64,000 nucleotides of DNA from Poriferisodalis sp965204195 (GCF_965204195.1 NZ_OZ241975.1:930001-994000), one strand, 5' to 3'. Shown: positions 45,285 to 54,029, counted from the first letter of the stretch. Notes: a model not told the origin generated them from the sequence alone. A program made the numbers and translations.

Positions 45285-46334
45285 TCAGCGGCGGGCCGCG
45301 GCGCGCAGCGATGCCACGGTCTCGGTGCCTGGCCCCAGCCGGCGGGCCGCAGCGTCGTGGCACAGATCGTTCAGCGTCCGGTTGAGCGGAGTGGCGATGC
45401 CGTGCCGCTCGCCGAGTTCGCAGATCCGGCCGTTGAAGTGCTCCACTTCGACCGTGGGACGCCGGAAGTGCAGGTCTTGCCAGGTGGACGGGTAGCTGTG
45501 CATCACCGGGTCTGAATCGCCTCGTGGCTCGCGCTGGCCCGGCACGCGCATCCGTTCGATCCATGTGCGCAAGTCCCTGCCGTCGTCCATGACCGGCGAG
45601 ATGCCGGCCGCGTCCAGCACGTCGGCGGCCTCTTCCTGAAGATCGGCCATGAAGAAGCGGGTTTCCTCATCGCAGAACCATTCCTGCACGGGCAAGTCGA
45701 TCAGCGCCGAGAAGGCGTTCGTGAGGTTCAGCACCAGCTTTCCCCACTTGGCCTCGGCCACGTGTTGATCAACCGTGGCGCGCATCTCGGCGGCCACCAG
45801 ATCGTCCACCACGGCAGCGCACAGCTCGTCGGAGCCGGTGGGCCAGCATCCGATCTTGGCCCGGCGCGCACCGGTGTGGGTGACCACACCTGGTTCGTCG
45901 ATACGAGCACCGATGCGCACCATGACGCCATAGGCCCGAAAACCCTGTTCAGTCAGCCATTCCTCGTTCGTAACGCTGTTCTGGAAGCAGAACAGCGGCA
46001 CTCCGTCGTACAGCTCCCGGTGCTGTTCGATCGCTTCAAACGTGTGCTGTGTCTTCATTGCCAGCAGCACCACGGTGCGCTCGTCCACGTCGAGCTCGTG
46101 CGCGGTGCGCACGGCTGGCAGCCGGAAGTGGCCCTCGGTGTAACCCGAGATGTTGAGGCCGTCTCGTTGGAGAGCTTCGAGATGTTCGCCGCGGGCGATG
46201 AGGGCCACGCGGCGGCCGGCTTGGGCCAGCCGAGCACCCAGCACGCAGCCGATGGCCCCGGCTCCGTGCACGATGTAGTTCAGGTCAGCGTCGCCCTCGG
46301 CCGAAGAACGATCTGGTGCATGGTCCGCTGCCAC
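45285..46334 (-). CDS. Ketopantoate reductase family (ApbA/PanE) oxidoreductase
   Basis: An NADP-binding protein of 349 residues. YIVHGAGAIGCVLGARLAQA is the dinucleotide loop; LAMKTQHTFEAIEQ, FQNSVTNEEWL, and KLVLNLTNAFSALIDLP (catalytic Lys region) are family features. PanE makes pantoate for CoA, but many paralogs act on other 2-oxo compounds, and the DCHDAAARRLGPG-like tail differs from PanE. The start is uncertain: GTG 46334 gives a short extension before the Rossmann fold. It is divergent from the P450 gene. Confidence 0.85.
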   Translation of the reverse strand: MAADHAPDRSSAEGDADLNYIVHGAGAIGCVLGARLAQAGRRVALIARGEHLEALQRDGLNISGYTEGHFRLPAVRTAHELDVDERTVVLLAMKTQHTFEAIEQHRELYDGVPLFCFQNSVTNEEWLTEQGFRAYGVMVRIGARIDEPGVVTHTGARRAKIGCWPTGSDELCAAVVDDLVAAEMRATVDQHVAEAKWGKLVLNLTNAFSALIDLPVQEWFCDEETRFFMADLQEEAADVLDAAGISPVMDDGRDLRTWIERMRVPGQREPRGDSDPVMHSYPSTWQDLHFRRPTVEVEHFNGRICELGERHGIATPLNRTLNDLCHDAAARRLGPGTETVASLRAAARR

Positions 46335-46415
46335 GGCGGTACATCGTGCCAGATGGGCCTGAGCGCGGCCCGCGTTGCCGCCTGCGAGCGCGTAGGCGGT
46401 GCCTGCTGCTCGCAC

Positions 46416-46421
46416 TACCGT
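46416..46421 (+). promoter_or_regulatory. -10 box (TACCGT) of the P450 gene
   Basis: TACCGT ends six bases before the ATG of the cytochrome P450 gene. Confidence 0.5.
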
Positions 46422-46427
46422 GCTGCC

Positions 46428-47696
46428 ATGCGCGAGTGGAATACCGACGTGCCGAACATGATGGAAGCGGAGTTCTGGGTCCAGCCGGCCGATGTCATCG
46501 ACGCGGTGATCGCCCGGCACCATGCCGAGGCCCCGCTGGACTGGTTCGAAGAACCCGGCTACGACGGTTTGATTCCGGTGGGACCCGGTTACTGGTGCGT
46601 CACCCGGCACGCCGATGTCGCGGCCGTCTCCCGCAACACCGAAGTGTTCAGCTCGGCCGCGGGCATCACCATGCTGGACGCACCGCCGGAGTTCCTCGAG
46701 TTCTTCAGCTCCATGATCGCCATGGACGACCCGCGCCACGCCCGGCTGCGCCGCCTCGTGGCCAAGGGCTTTACGCCGAAGATGCTGGCTGACCTCGACG
46801 GCAGCGTCCAAGCCTCGGCGGCTGACATCGTGGACGCCGTCTGCGAGAAGGGCAGTTGCGACTTCGTGACGGAGGTTGCCGCCGCGCTGCCGCTCAAGAT
46901 CGTCTGCGACCTCATGGGCATTCCCCGGTCGGAATACGACGGCGTGTTCGAAGCCACGAACATCATCTTGGGCATCGGAGATCCCGAGTACCAGCCTGAA
47001 GGCGTCGACTTCGTGACGGCGCTGCTGGGCGCGGGCGCCCAACTCGCCGAGCTGATGAAGGAGGTTGCCGAGGCGAAGCGTGGCGGTGACGGCAAGGACC
47101 TGACCAGCGTGCTGGTCAACGCAGAGCTGCCCGATGATCGGCTGAGCGATTCCGACTTGGCCAGCTTTTTCGTGCTGCTGGTGGTGGCCGGCAACGAGAC
47201 CACCCGCAACGCCATCTCGTGGGGGCTCAAGTACCTCACCGATCATCCAGACCAGCGCGCCATCTGGGCCGCCGACTTCGAGGGTGTCGCGCCCACTGCG
47301 ATCGAGGAAATCGTGCGGCTGTCCAGCCCGGTCGGCTACATGCGCCGGACGCTCACCCGCGACTTCGTCTTCGGGGGGCGCGAGATGAAAGAGGGCGAGA
47401 AGCTCGCGATGTTCTACGTTGCTGCCAACCGCGACCCGGCGGTGTTCGACGACCCGTACAAGTTCGACGTGCTGCGCGACCCGAACCCGCAGTACGGCTT
47501 CGGCGGCCCCGGCCCGCACTACTGCCTGGGCGCCCATCTCGCCCGCCGGGAGATGACGGTGATGTACCGCGAGCTGTTCGACCGGCTGCCTGACATCGTT
47601 GCGGTCAACGAGCCCGACACGCTGCAGGCCGCGTTCATCCACGGCGTCAAGCACCTCGACGTGGAGTTCACGCCGACCGCACCGCTGGCCGCCTGA
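46428..47696 (+). CDS. Cytochrome P450
   Basis: A soluble bacterial P450 of 422 residues. Heme-binding loop FGGPGPHYCLGAHLARREM with Cys366, I-helix oxygen-activating VVAGNETTRN, and the K-helix EEIVR are intact; MRRTLTRDF follows. The sequence resembles the CYP124/125/142 group, which hydroxylates branched lipids or sterol side chains, which would fit the AMACR-like racemase at 196-1335. ATG 46428 follows a TACCGT box by six bases. No ferredoxin gene is adjacent. Confidence 0.94.
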   Translation: MREWNTDVPNMMEAEFWVQPADVIDAVIARHHAEAPLDWFEEPGYDGLIPVGPGYWCVTRHADVAAVSRNTEVFSSAAGITMLDAPPEFLEFFSSMIAMDDPRHARLRRLVAKGFTPKMLADLDGSVQASAADIVDAVCEKGSCDFVTEVAAALPLKIVCDLMGIPRSEYDGVFEATNIILGIGDPEYQPEGVDFVTALLGAGAQLAELMKEVAEAKRGGDGKDLTSVLVNAELPDDRLSDSDLASFFVLLVVAGNETTRNAISWGLKYLTDHPDQRAIWAADFEGVAPTAIEEIVRLSSPVGYMRRTLTRDFVFGGREMKEGEKLAMFYVAANRDPAVFDDPYKFDVLRDPNPQYGFGGPGPHYCLGAHLARREMTVMYRELFDRLPDIVAVNEPDTLQAAFIHGVKHLDVEFTPTAPLAA

Positions 47697-47740
47697 GCCC
47701 GCCCGGCCCGTTGCGGAGACCTCTTCGCTCAGGCTGCCCG

Positions 47741-47746
47741 TAGCGT
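47741..47746 (+). promoter_or_regulatory. -10 box (TAGCGT) of ino1
   Basis: TAGCGT ends seven bases before the ATG of the inositol-phosphate synthase gene. Confidence 0.5.
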
Positions 47747-47753
47747 TGGGGTC

Positions 47754-49055
47754 ATGAACCAACCGCAGATTGCACCTGCGACCGGGAAGCTGGGCGTGCT
47801 CACTCCTGGCATGGGAGCTGTGGCCACCACGTTCATCGCCGGGGTGCTCGCGGCGCGTGCCGGGCTGGCAGAACCGATCGGGTCGGTCAGTCAGTTGGCC
47901 CACATCCGGCTCGGCGGCCGGGCGGAGGGCCGCAACCCGCTCATCCGCGACTTCGTGCCGTTGGCTTCACTCGACGACCTGGTGTTCGGCGGCTGGGATC
48001 CGATCACGCCCAATGCGCTCGAAGGCGCCCGCACCGCGGGCGTGCTGGAAGACCGTGACCTCGGCGTGATCTCCCGCGAGCTGGAGGGCATCATCGCGAT
48101 GGACGCCGTGTTCGACAGCCGCTGGGTGAGCCGGCTCGAAGGCACCCGTACCAAGCCCCCGATGGGCAAGCTCGAAGCTGCCCAGGCGTTGATGGAGGAC
48201 ATCGAGCGTTTCCGGGCCGAGAACGAGTGCGAGCGGCTGGTGATGGTGTGGTGCGGCTCCACCGAGGCGTACCAGGAACCGACAGAGGTGCACGCGAGTG
48301 TCGAGGCGTTCGAAGCCGGCTTGGCAGCCGACGATGACAACATCTCGCCCAGCCAGATCTACGCATATGCAGCGCTGATGAGCGACGTGCCCTTCGCCAA
48401 CGGCGCGCCGAACCTGTCCGTCGACATACCGGCCATGACCGAACTGGCTGTGCGCCGCGGCGTGCCCATTGCGGGCAAGGATTTCAAGACAGGCCAGACG
48501 CTGATGAAGACGCTCGTGGCACCTGGCCTGAAGGCGCGGATGCTGGGCCTTCGCGGCTGGTACTCCACCAACATCTTGGGCAATCGCGACGGCGAGGTGC
48601 TGGACGACCCTGAGAACTTCAAGACCAAGGAGACGTCCAAGCTGGGCGTGCTCGGCACGATACTGCAGCCAGAGACCTATCCCGAGCTCTACAGCGAGAT
48701 CGACCACGTGGTGCGGATCAACTACTACCCGCCCCGCGGCGACAACAAAGAGGGCTGGGACAACATCGACATCTTCGGCTGGCTCGGCTACCCGATGCAG
48801 ATCAAGATCGACTTCCTGTGCCGCGATTCGATCCTCGCGGCACCGATCGTGCTCGACCTGGCGCTGTTCTTGGACCTGGCTCAGCGTGCCGGCCAGGGCG
48901 GCGTGCAGGAGTGGCTGTCGTTCTACCTCAAGGCTCCCCAGTCGGCCGATCCGGCAGGGCCTGAGCACGACCTATTCATCCAGCAGACCAAGCTGAAGAA
49001 CACCCTGCGCGAGTGGATGGGCGAGGAGCCGGTCACCCACTCCGAGGCCGGCTGA
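47754..49055 (+). CDS. ino1: Inositol-3-phosphate synthase
   Basis: An NAD-dependent isomerase of 433 residues that converts glucose-6-phosphate to inositol-1L-phosphate, the entry to phosphatidylinositol and mycothiol. LGVLTPGMGAVATTFIAGV is the NAD loop. IAGKDFKTGQTLMKTLVAP and the GWYSTNILGNRDG to NFKTKETSK stretch carry the conserved Lys and Asp/Asn active-site residues, and IDFLCRDSILAAPIVLDLA lies in the C-terminal part. The length and motifs match the longer inositol-phosphate synthases rather than the ~360-residue mycobacterial type. Confidence 0.95.
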   Translation: MNQPQIAPATGKLGVLTPGMGAVATTFIAGVLAARAGLAEPIGSVSQLAHIRLGGRAEGRNPLIRDFVPLASLDDLVFGGWDPITPNALEGARTAGVLEDRDLGVISRELEGIIAMDAVFDSRWVSRLEGTRTKPPMGKLEAAQALMEDIERFRAENECERLVMVWCGSTEAYQEPTEVHASVEAFEAGLAADDDNISPSQIYAYAALMSDVPFANGAPNLSVDIPAMTELAVRRGVPIAGKDFKTGQTLMKTLVAPGLKARMLGLRGWYSTNILGNRDGEVLDDPENFKTKETSKLGVLGTILQPETYPELYSEIDHVVRINYYPPRGDNKEGWDNIDIFGWLGYPMQIKIDFLCRDSILAAPIVLDLALFLDLAQRAGQGGVQEWLSFYLKAPQSADPAGPEHDLFIQQTKLKNTLREWMGEEPVTHSEAG

Positions 49056-49119
49056 CGAGCGCCGAACAAGGCTGCTGCGCGCAGGCGGCTGCGCGGCGAT
49101 CACAATCTCATGCCGCTCT

Positions 49120-49152
49120 CAGGTTGGTTTCAGGGATCTTTCAGGTTCATTC
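49120..49152 (+). promoter_or_regulatory. Three 11-bp direct repeats (response-regulator-like operator)
   Basis: CAGGTTGGTTT, CAGGGATCTTT and CAGGTTCATTC start at 49120, 49131 and 49142, exactly 11 bases apart. They lie 48-80 bases before the ATG of the secreted-protein gene. An 11-base helical repeat is the usual layout for OmpR/PhoB-family regulators. Confidence 0.6.
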
Positions 49153-49199
49153 GCCATCGTCTGGGTCGTCGCACGAACCCCGACGAAAGGACTGGTGGC

Positions 49200-49811
49200 A
49201 TGACCGAGACCGGCAAGATTGACGAACCCATCGAGGCACCGAGGCGCAGACGCGGGCGCAGCCGGCTGCTGGCGCTGCTGGCCGCACTGCTGCTGGCAGC
49301 GACTGCGATCGTTGCGTTCGGTGCGGGCAGCGCAAGCGCGCAGACCCAGAACAGCAACGGCAACGCCGACCAGCAGCAAGCTGACGACGACGCAGACGAC
49401 TCCGGGGGCACTTGCGACAGGCACGGCACACGCCGAGGCGGCGGCCACTGGCGGGCCGGAGCGAGTGACACGCTGACCGGGGTGCTTGGCATCGACGCCG
49501 AGACCCTGCGCGCCAAGCTCAAGGACGGCTCGACGCTCGCCGATATCGCTGCTGAGCAAGGCGTTGCGGTGTCCGACGTGATCGACGCCCTCGTGACAGC
49601 GGTCGCCGACAGGGCGGCCGAGCACGACCGTGAGATCGATGTCGACGCCGTGACCGAGCGAATCACCGCATGGGTCAACGGCGAGAAGCCCGAGTGGGCC
49701 GAAGGCCGGTCCGGCGAGGGTCGTCGGCACAGCGGCAAGCGTTTCGGCGGCAAAGGCTTCGGCGGCCATGGCCACGGCAGCAATGCAGGAGCGTGGTCAA
49801 CCTCGACCTAG
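49200..49811 (+). CDS. Secreted low-complexity protein of unknown function
   Basis: A 203-residue exported protein. Basic residues 12-19 (RRRRGRSR) lead into a hydrophobic signal (LLALLAALLLAATAIVAFGA) with likely cleavage after ASA. A polar Gln/Asn/Asp stretch follows, then a helical domain: LTGVLGIDAETLRAKLKDGS, TLADIAAEQGVAVSDVIDAL. This motif is common in short secreted actinobacterial proteins of unknown role. The tail is Gly/His/Lys-rich and might bind metal. GAAAGGA precedes the ATG. Its TAG stop forms part of the IS target site. Confidence 0.75.
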   Translation: MTETGKIDEPIEAPRRRRGRSRLLALLAALLLAATAIVAFGAGSASAQTQNSNGNADQQQADDDADDSGGTCDRHGTRRGGGHWRAGASDTLTGVLGIDAETLRAKLKDGSTLADIAAEQGVAVSDVIDALVTAVADRAAEHDREIDVDAVTERITAWVNGEKPEWAEGRSGEGRRHSGKRFGGKGFGGHGHGSNAGAWSTST

Positions 49812-49812
49812 G

Positions 49813-50861
49813 TGTTCTGGACATAGAGGTTGGTAGCAGGGTGATGGGTTGAGCCTCCTGTGCGAACGTGGTGTTGGCGACAACAACACGGACACATCAG
49901 GAGGCTCGATGTCTCACGCTAATGCTCGCTTGACGCCCGCTGGGCGGCTGTTGCTGGTCGAACGGATCGAGGCGGGGACGACCCAGGCCGAGGTGGCCCG
50001 CCAGATGGGCCTGTCGAGGGGCACGGTCGCGAAGTGGTGGCATAGGTGGTGCTCTGAGGGCGAAGCGGGTCTTCGGGATCGTTCCAGCCGGCCGCACCGT
50101 TCCCCCAGGCGCACCGATGCCCGCACCGAGGAGCGGATCTGTCGGCTGCGGCGCTCGACCAAGCGGGGCCCGGCGTATCTATCTGCGCGCACCGGAGTGC
50201 CCCCCTCGACGATCTGGCGTGTGCTGCGCCGTCACGGGCTGAACCGGCTCGCCTGGATGGACCGTCCCACCGGGCGGGTGATCCGCCGCTACGAGCGCTG
50301 TGCGCCCGGCGAGCTGGTGCACCTCGACGTCAAGAAAATTGGCAAGGTGCCGCCCGGGGGCGGCTGGCGGGTGCACGGCCGCGGGTCGCCCAAGACCAAA
50401 CGGCGGCGCCGCAAGCGCCGCGGCTACACCTACCTGCACGTCGCTATCGACGACTACAGCCGGGTCGCGTACGTCGAGGCGCTCGATGACGAACGAGCCG
50501 ACACGCTGGTGGGGTTCTGGCGGCGCGCCCAGGACTGGTTCTGGGCGAACAACATGGCCGTCGACGAGGTCCTCACCGACAACGGCCCGAACTTCACCTC
50601 CGCCAAGTTCGCCGAGCTGCTCGCCGAACGGCGGATCAAGCACCGCCGCACCCGGCCCTACCGCCCCCAGACCAACGGCAAAGCAGAGCGGTTCAACCGC
50701 ACCCTGGCCGACGAGTTCCTCTACGCCCGGGTGTTCAGATCAGAATCCGACCGCAGGATCCGCCTGACGCGCTGGGTCCACGACTACAACTGCCACCGAC
50801 ACCACACCGCCGTCGGCGGCCCACCCGCATCACGCGCACACAACCTCACTAGAACCGACAG
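49813..50861 (+). mobile_element. IS481-family insertion sequence
   Basis: A single-transposase element of about 1.05 kb. The left end reads TGTTCTGGACATAGAGGTTG and the right end, read inward, CTGTCGGTTCTAGTGAGGTT; the ends are imperfect inverted repeats sharing TGT and GAGGTTG. CTAGG flanks both sides (49808-49812 and 50862-50866), a probable 5-bp target duplication. The copy looks intact. Ends are inferred by eye. Confidence 0.75.
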
Positions 50862-50865
50862 CTAG
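49909..50865 (+). CDS. IS481-family DDE transposase
   Basis: A 318-residue transposase. An N-terminal helix-turn-helix (TTQAEVARQMGLSRGTVAKW), a second HTH (GVPPSTIWRVLRRHG) and an rve-type catalytic core with Asp140 (LVHLDVKK), Asp224 (VLTDNGPNFTS) and Glu260 (PQTNGKAERFNRT) are all intact, so it may be active. AGGAGG lies just before the ATG. The stop codon TAG (50863-50865) lies in the apparent target duplication outside the element. Confidence 0.95.
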   Translation: MSHANARLTPAGRLLLVERIEAGTTQAEVARQMGLSRGTVAKWWHRWCSEGEAGLRDRSSRPHRSPRRTDARTEERICRLRRSTKRGPAYLSARTGVPPSTIWRVLRRHGLNRLAWMDRPTGRVIRRYERCAPGELVHLDVKKIGKVPPGGGWRVHGRGSPKTKRRRRKRRGYTYLHVAIDDYSRVAYVEALDDERADTLVGFWRRAQDWFWANNMAVDEVLTDNGPNFTSAKFAELLAERRIKHRRTRPYRPQTNGKAERFNRTLADEFLYARVFRSESDRRIRLTRWVHDYNCHRHHTAVGGPPASRAHNLTRTDS

Positions 50866-50895
50866 GACCAGGCTGCGCTTGGCGTCGCAGGCTCA

Positions 50896-50932
50896 CGAAG
50901 CGGGCCGGTTCCCTCTCCGCCGGCCCGCTTCG
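50896..50932. terminator. Strong hairpin downstream of the IS (bidirectional terminator)
   Basis: CGAAGCGGGCCGG (50896-50908) and CCGGCCCGCTTCG (50920-50932) are perfectly complementary over 13 bases with an 11-base loop. It lies between the IS and the convergent methyltransferase stop at 50967. It probably served the secreted-protein gene before the IS separated them. Confidence 0.65.
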
Positions 50933-50966
50933 GCGCGGGGTGGTGGCTCTCACGTCTGCAGAACGG

Positions 50967-51653
50967 CTACGCCACGGTGAAGACGGCGATGCGTGTCCAG
51001 CGGTCGGGGTCGTCGGGATCCGCGCCGCCGTAGATGGGATGCAACTCGAAGTCGAGCCCGCTGATCTGCCCGGACGACTGGCGTTGCAGCAGCCAGTCGC
51101 CGAAACCGACTTCGACGAAGTGTGCCGAGTTGATGCCCAGGCTGCAGCGCGCACCGGGTTGCGCTACCCGCAGCAACTCGATGACCGATTCGGGGCCGAG
51201 ATGGCCGTGGGTGAACGCGCCCGCGCTCACAATGCCGGCGTAGGCGTCGCTGCCGAGATCGAGGCGGCCAGTGAGGTCGGCCTCGAAGAGCTGCCGGTAG
51301 GTCGCACGCCCCTCGTGCATCTTGGCGGCGGCCTTCGCCAGCATCTCAGGCGAGATGTCGATGCCGTCGATCACCCCGACACCCAGCCGTGCCAGCTCGG
51401 CACCCACCACACCCGTTCCGCAGCCGACATCGAGCACCGGCCCATCGAGACCGTTGCGAAGGTTCTCACCGCCGCAGAAAGCGGCCGCCACATGCAGGTG
51501 GTACTCGTAGTCGTTCTCAGCGAGAAAGACCGACTCGTAAGTCTCTGCCCACGACGCATACAGCTTGCGGTTGTCCTCGGGGCCGTCGACGGCGTACGCG
51601 TCGTCGAGTCCGATGCTCGTCGCTGCGGAGTCTGTCGCAGATTGCCCCGTCAT
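50967..51653 (-). CDS. SAM-dependent methyltransferase (class I)
   Basis: A 228-residue protein. The SAM motif VLDVGCGTGVVGAELARLG, followed by GIDISPEMLAKAAAK, is typical of the UbiE/Methyltransf_25-like group. A helical N-terminal part (NRKLYASWAETYESVFL) is common in small-molecule methyltransferases. The substrate is unknown. TAGCGT lies nine bases before the ATG. Confidence 0.9.
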   Translation of the reverse strand: MTGQSATDSAATSIGLDDAYAVDGPEDNRKLYASWAETYESVFLAENDYEYHLHVAAAFCGGENLRNGLDGPVLDVGCGTGVVGAELARLGVGVIDGIDISPEMLAKAAAKMHEGRATYRQLFEADLTGRLDLGSDAYAGIVSAGAFTHGHLGPESVIELLRVAQPGARCSLGINSAHFVEVGFGDWLLQRQSSGQISGLDFELHPIYGGADPDDPDRWTRIAVFTVA

Positions 51654-51662
51654 CGTTGCGAG

Positions 51663-51668
51663 ACGCTA
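51663..51668 (-). promoter_or_regulatory. -10 box (TAGCGT) of the methyltransferase gene
   Basis: TAGCGT on the minus strand is nine bases from the ATG at 51653. Confidence 0.45.
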
Positions 51669-51736
51669 GTGCTGCCGTTCTCTGCGCAGGGGTGCCGTTG
51701 GGGCGGCGGTGTAGCGCAGGGAAACGAGTCGATCTC

Positions 51737-53809
51737 TCAGACGAGCAGCGGGTCGGTCAGCACTTCCACCAAGGCGGGACCCGCGTGAGCCAAGGCCTCG
51801 CTGAGCGCAGTGTCCAGCCCGTCCGCCGCCGTCACCTGGCGGCCCATCGCCCCGCACAGCTCCGCGAACTCAGCGAAGCCCGGGTTGTGCAGCGAGGTCT
51901 GCCAGACGTCGAACTCGGCCGCTCGTTGCTCCTTGGAGATCTTTCCCAACTCGCCGTTGTTGAGCAGCACATGGGTGATGTCCATCCCGTACTTGACGAC
52001 CGTTGTCAGCTCCATGGCGTACTGGCCGAAGCCGCCGTCGCCCGACACCGAGACCACCGGCCGGCCGGCCCAGCGCGAACCGTCTGCGCCCTCAGCGCTG
52101 CCCGGCGCACGCTGGGTGGCGGCCCAACAGCCCATCGCGGCCGGGAACGCGAAGCCGATCGAGCCCAAGTATCCCGACATCAGCACGGTTTGACCGCACG
52201 GCTCGAAGTAGCGGCCGAACGAGTAGGCGTGATTGCCGACGTCCACAGTCATGACGGCATCAGCCGGCACAAGGCGACTCAGGGCCTCGAACACCACCGC
52301 CGAGTTCACGCCGCTGCCGCGGTCGTCGACCTGCCGGCGCTGCTTCTCTTCACGCCAGATGTCCCAGCGCGCCGCCACCTCGGCGGCGGCCGACGGGCTG
52401 CCGGCCCTGCTTGCGAGCGCCCCGACGAGCGCTCGGGCCGCCACCCCTACGTCGGCCAGCATCGGCACGGTCACCGCATGGAACCTGCCCAGCGCCATCG
52501 GGTCGAAGTCCACCTGTACGATCGGCTTGTACGACGCGATGCCGGTGTGGTTGGCGAACGACACGCCGAAGGTCACCAGCGCGTCTGCCTCGTTCATGAA
52601 CCAGCTCGCGATCGGGGTGCCCGACCGGCCGAGCACGCCGCAGGCCAGCGGGTGCTGGTCGGCAATCAGTCCCTTGCCCTTGAAGGTCGTGGCCACCGGC
52701 GCATCGATGGCCTCGGCTAGCGCCAAGATGTCGTCGATGCCGCTGCGGGCACCGTGACCCACGACGATCATCGGCCGCTTCGAACCCGACAGCACGTCTG
52801 CCGCCGCATCAAGCGCACCGGCGGCAGGCGACACGCCGCGGTCACCGGTGCGGCCCTGCGGCGAGCCGGCCGGTCGCTCGGGTGCAGCCGCCGGCAACAC
52901 CTGCACTTCATCCGGCAGCACGAGGTGCGCCACGTCGCGCTCCACCAAGGCGGTCTTGCAGGCCAGGTTCATCAGCTCGGCTGCATCGGAACCCGCTTGG
53001 ACTGTCGCCGAGTAGCGAGATACGTCGGCGAAGGCCGCGGAGAGGTCGGTGTCCTGGAAGGCGCCCCGGCCCCGGACGCTCGACGGCACTTGGCCCGACA
53101 GCGCGAGGACCGGCGCACGGTCCATCTTTGCGTCGTACAACCCCGTGAGCAGGTTGGTGCTGCCGGGCCCGGCGATAGCGAAACACGCTGCAAGGCCTCC
53201 CGTCAGCTTTCCGTAGGCGGTGGCGGCGAACGAGGCGGCACCTTCGTGCCGCACCCCGATGAATCGCAGCGAGCCATCGGCCTCGGCCTCGCGCAGGGCA
53301 TCTGCGAATCCCAAGTTGGAGTGCCCGACCATGCCGAACACCCATGCCACGCCCCAAGCCGTCATTGTCTCCACGAGCTGGTCAGACACCGTGCGGGACC
53401 GGCTGGGGGCGATCGGCAGCGCGACGTACACGCCGTCGGACCTGACTTCGGTGCGGTAGGCAGCCGGTGCGTCGTCGAACGGTGGAGGCGGTGTGCCGTT
53501 ACGTGGCGAATAGTCGTAGCCGTGCCACGGGCAGCGCAGCCAGCCCCCCTCGATGCTGCCCTCGCCCAAGGGACCGCCCTGGTGGGGGCACGCGTTGGCG
53601 AGACACCCGAAGCCCGACTCGGTTCGAGTGACGCACAAGCTCTCACGCTCGACCGTGACCGTCGTGACGCGGCCCACGTCGAGCTCGTCGACGCCAATGA
53701 GCCGGTGCCACGCGAACTCGCTGGCGGGCAGCGCTGGCACTGCGATGCTTGGCGTCGCAGCATTGGACTCAGTGACGCTGGGCGTCGGATGCTGGGATGT
53801 GTCGCTCAT
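51737..53809 (-). CDS. Rieske domain fused to a TPP-dependent pyruvate-oxidase/acetolactate-synthase-like enzyme
   Basis: A 690-residue fusion. Residues ~33-132 are a Rieske [2Fe-2S] domain with Cys74-x-His76 (ACPHQGGPLGEG) and Cys93-xx-His96 (RCPWHGYDYS). From ~141 comes a three-domain thiamine-diphosphate enzyme: FGMVGHSNLGFADAL, the catalytic Glu189 in GVRHEGAAS, AIAGPGSTNLLTGLYDAKMD, and the TPP site GDGGFGQYAMEL with LLNNGELG. The pairing suggests electrons from decarboxylation of a 2-oxo acid are passed to or from the iron-sulfur centre. AGGGGCG precedes the ATG. Adjacent genes on the other strand handle amino-acid-like substrates. Confidence 0.92.
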   Translation of the reverse strand: MSDTSQHPTPSVTESNAATPSIAVPALPASEFAWHRLIGVDELDVGRVTTVTVERESLCVTRTESGFGCLANACPHQGGPLGEGSIEGGWLRCPWHGYDYSPRNGTPPPPFDDAPAAYRTEVRSDGVYVALPIAPSRSRTVSDQLVETMTAWGVAWVFGMVGHSNLGFADALREAEADGSLRFIGVRHEGAASFAATAYGKLTGGLAACFAIAGPGSTNLLTGLYDAKMDRAPVLALSGQVPSSVRGRGAFQDTDLSAAFADVSRYSATVQAGSDAAELMNLACKTALVERDVAHLVLPDEVQVLPAAAPERPAGSPQGRTGDRGVSPAAGALDAAADVLSGSKRPMIVVGHGARSGIDDILALAEAIDAPVATTFKGKGLIADQHPLACGVLGRSGTPIASWFMNEADALVTFGVSFANHTGIASYKPIVQVDFDPMALGRFHAVTVPMLADVGVAARALVGALASRAGSPSAAAEVAARWDIWREEKQRRQVDDRGSGVNSAVVFEALSRLVPADAVMTVDVGNHAYSFGRYFEPCGQTVLMSGYLGSIGFAFPAAMGCWAATQRAPGSAEGADGSRWAGRPVVSVSGDGGFGQYAMELTTVVKYGMDITHVLLNNGELGKISKEQRAAEFDVWQTSLHNPGFAEFAELCGAMGRQVTAADGLDTALSEALAHAGPALVEVLTDPLLV

Positions 53810-53869
53810 CGCTCGCCCCTGTTCAACTCGCGCTCATCGTCGCACACCGCCCAGGGGCACCTATTGCTG

Positions 53870-53982
53870 CCCGCTCTTGTTCGCTGCGCTCACGGGCCGC
53901 TCGGGCCACGGCTTCGCCCTGCGCTTGCCGCTCTAGCTCGCTTCGCTCGCGGGCCGCTCCGGCCCGGGGCTCAGCCTCTTGG
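53870..53982 (+). repeat. Interspersed repeat, copy C (extended)
   Basis: The longest copy, about 113 bases, between the divergent Rieske-TPP and sixA genes. It begins CCCGCTCTTGTTCGCTG and ends GGCTCAGCCTCTTGG, and the GCTCACGGGCCGCTCGGGCC half is echoed internally as GCTCGCGGGCCGCTCCGGCC. Confidence 0.75.
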
Positions 53983-54016
53983 TCGCGAAGCGACGCCAGA
54001 CACCTCTGCGCGGCTC

Positions 54017-54022
54017 TAGCGT
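54017..54022 (+). promoter_or_regulatory. -10 box (TAGCGT) of sixA
   Basis: TAGCGT ends seven bases before the GTG start of the sixA-GcvT-like-OCD operon. Confidence 0.5.
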
Positions 54023-54029
54023 TTCCGGC

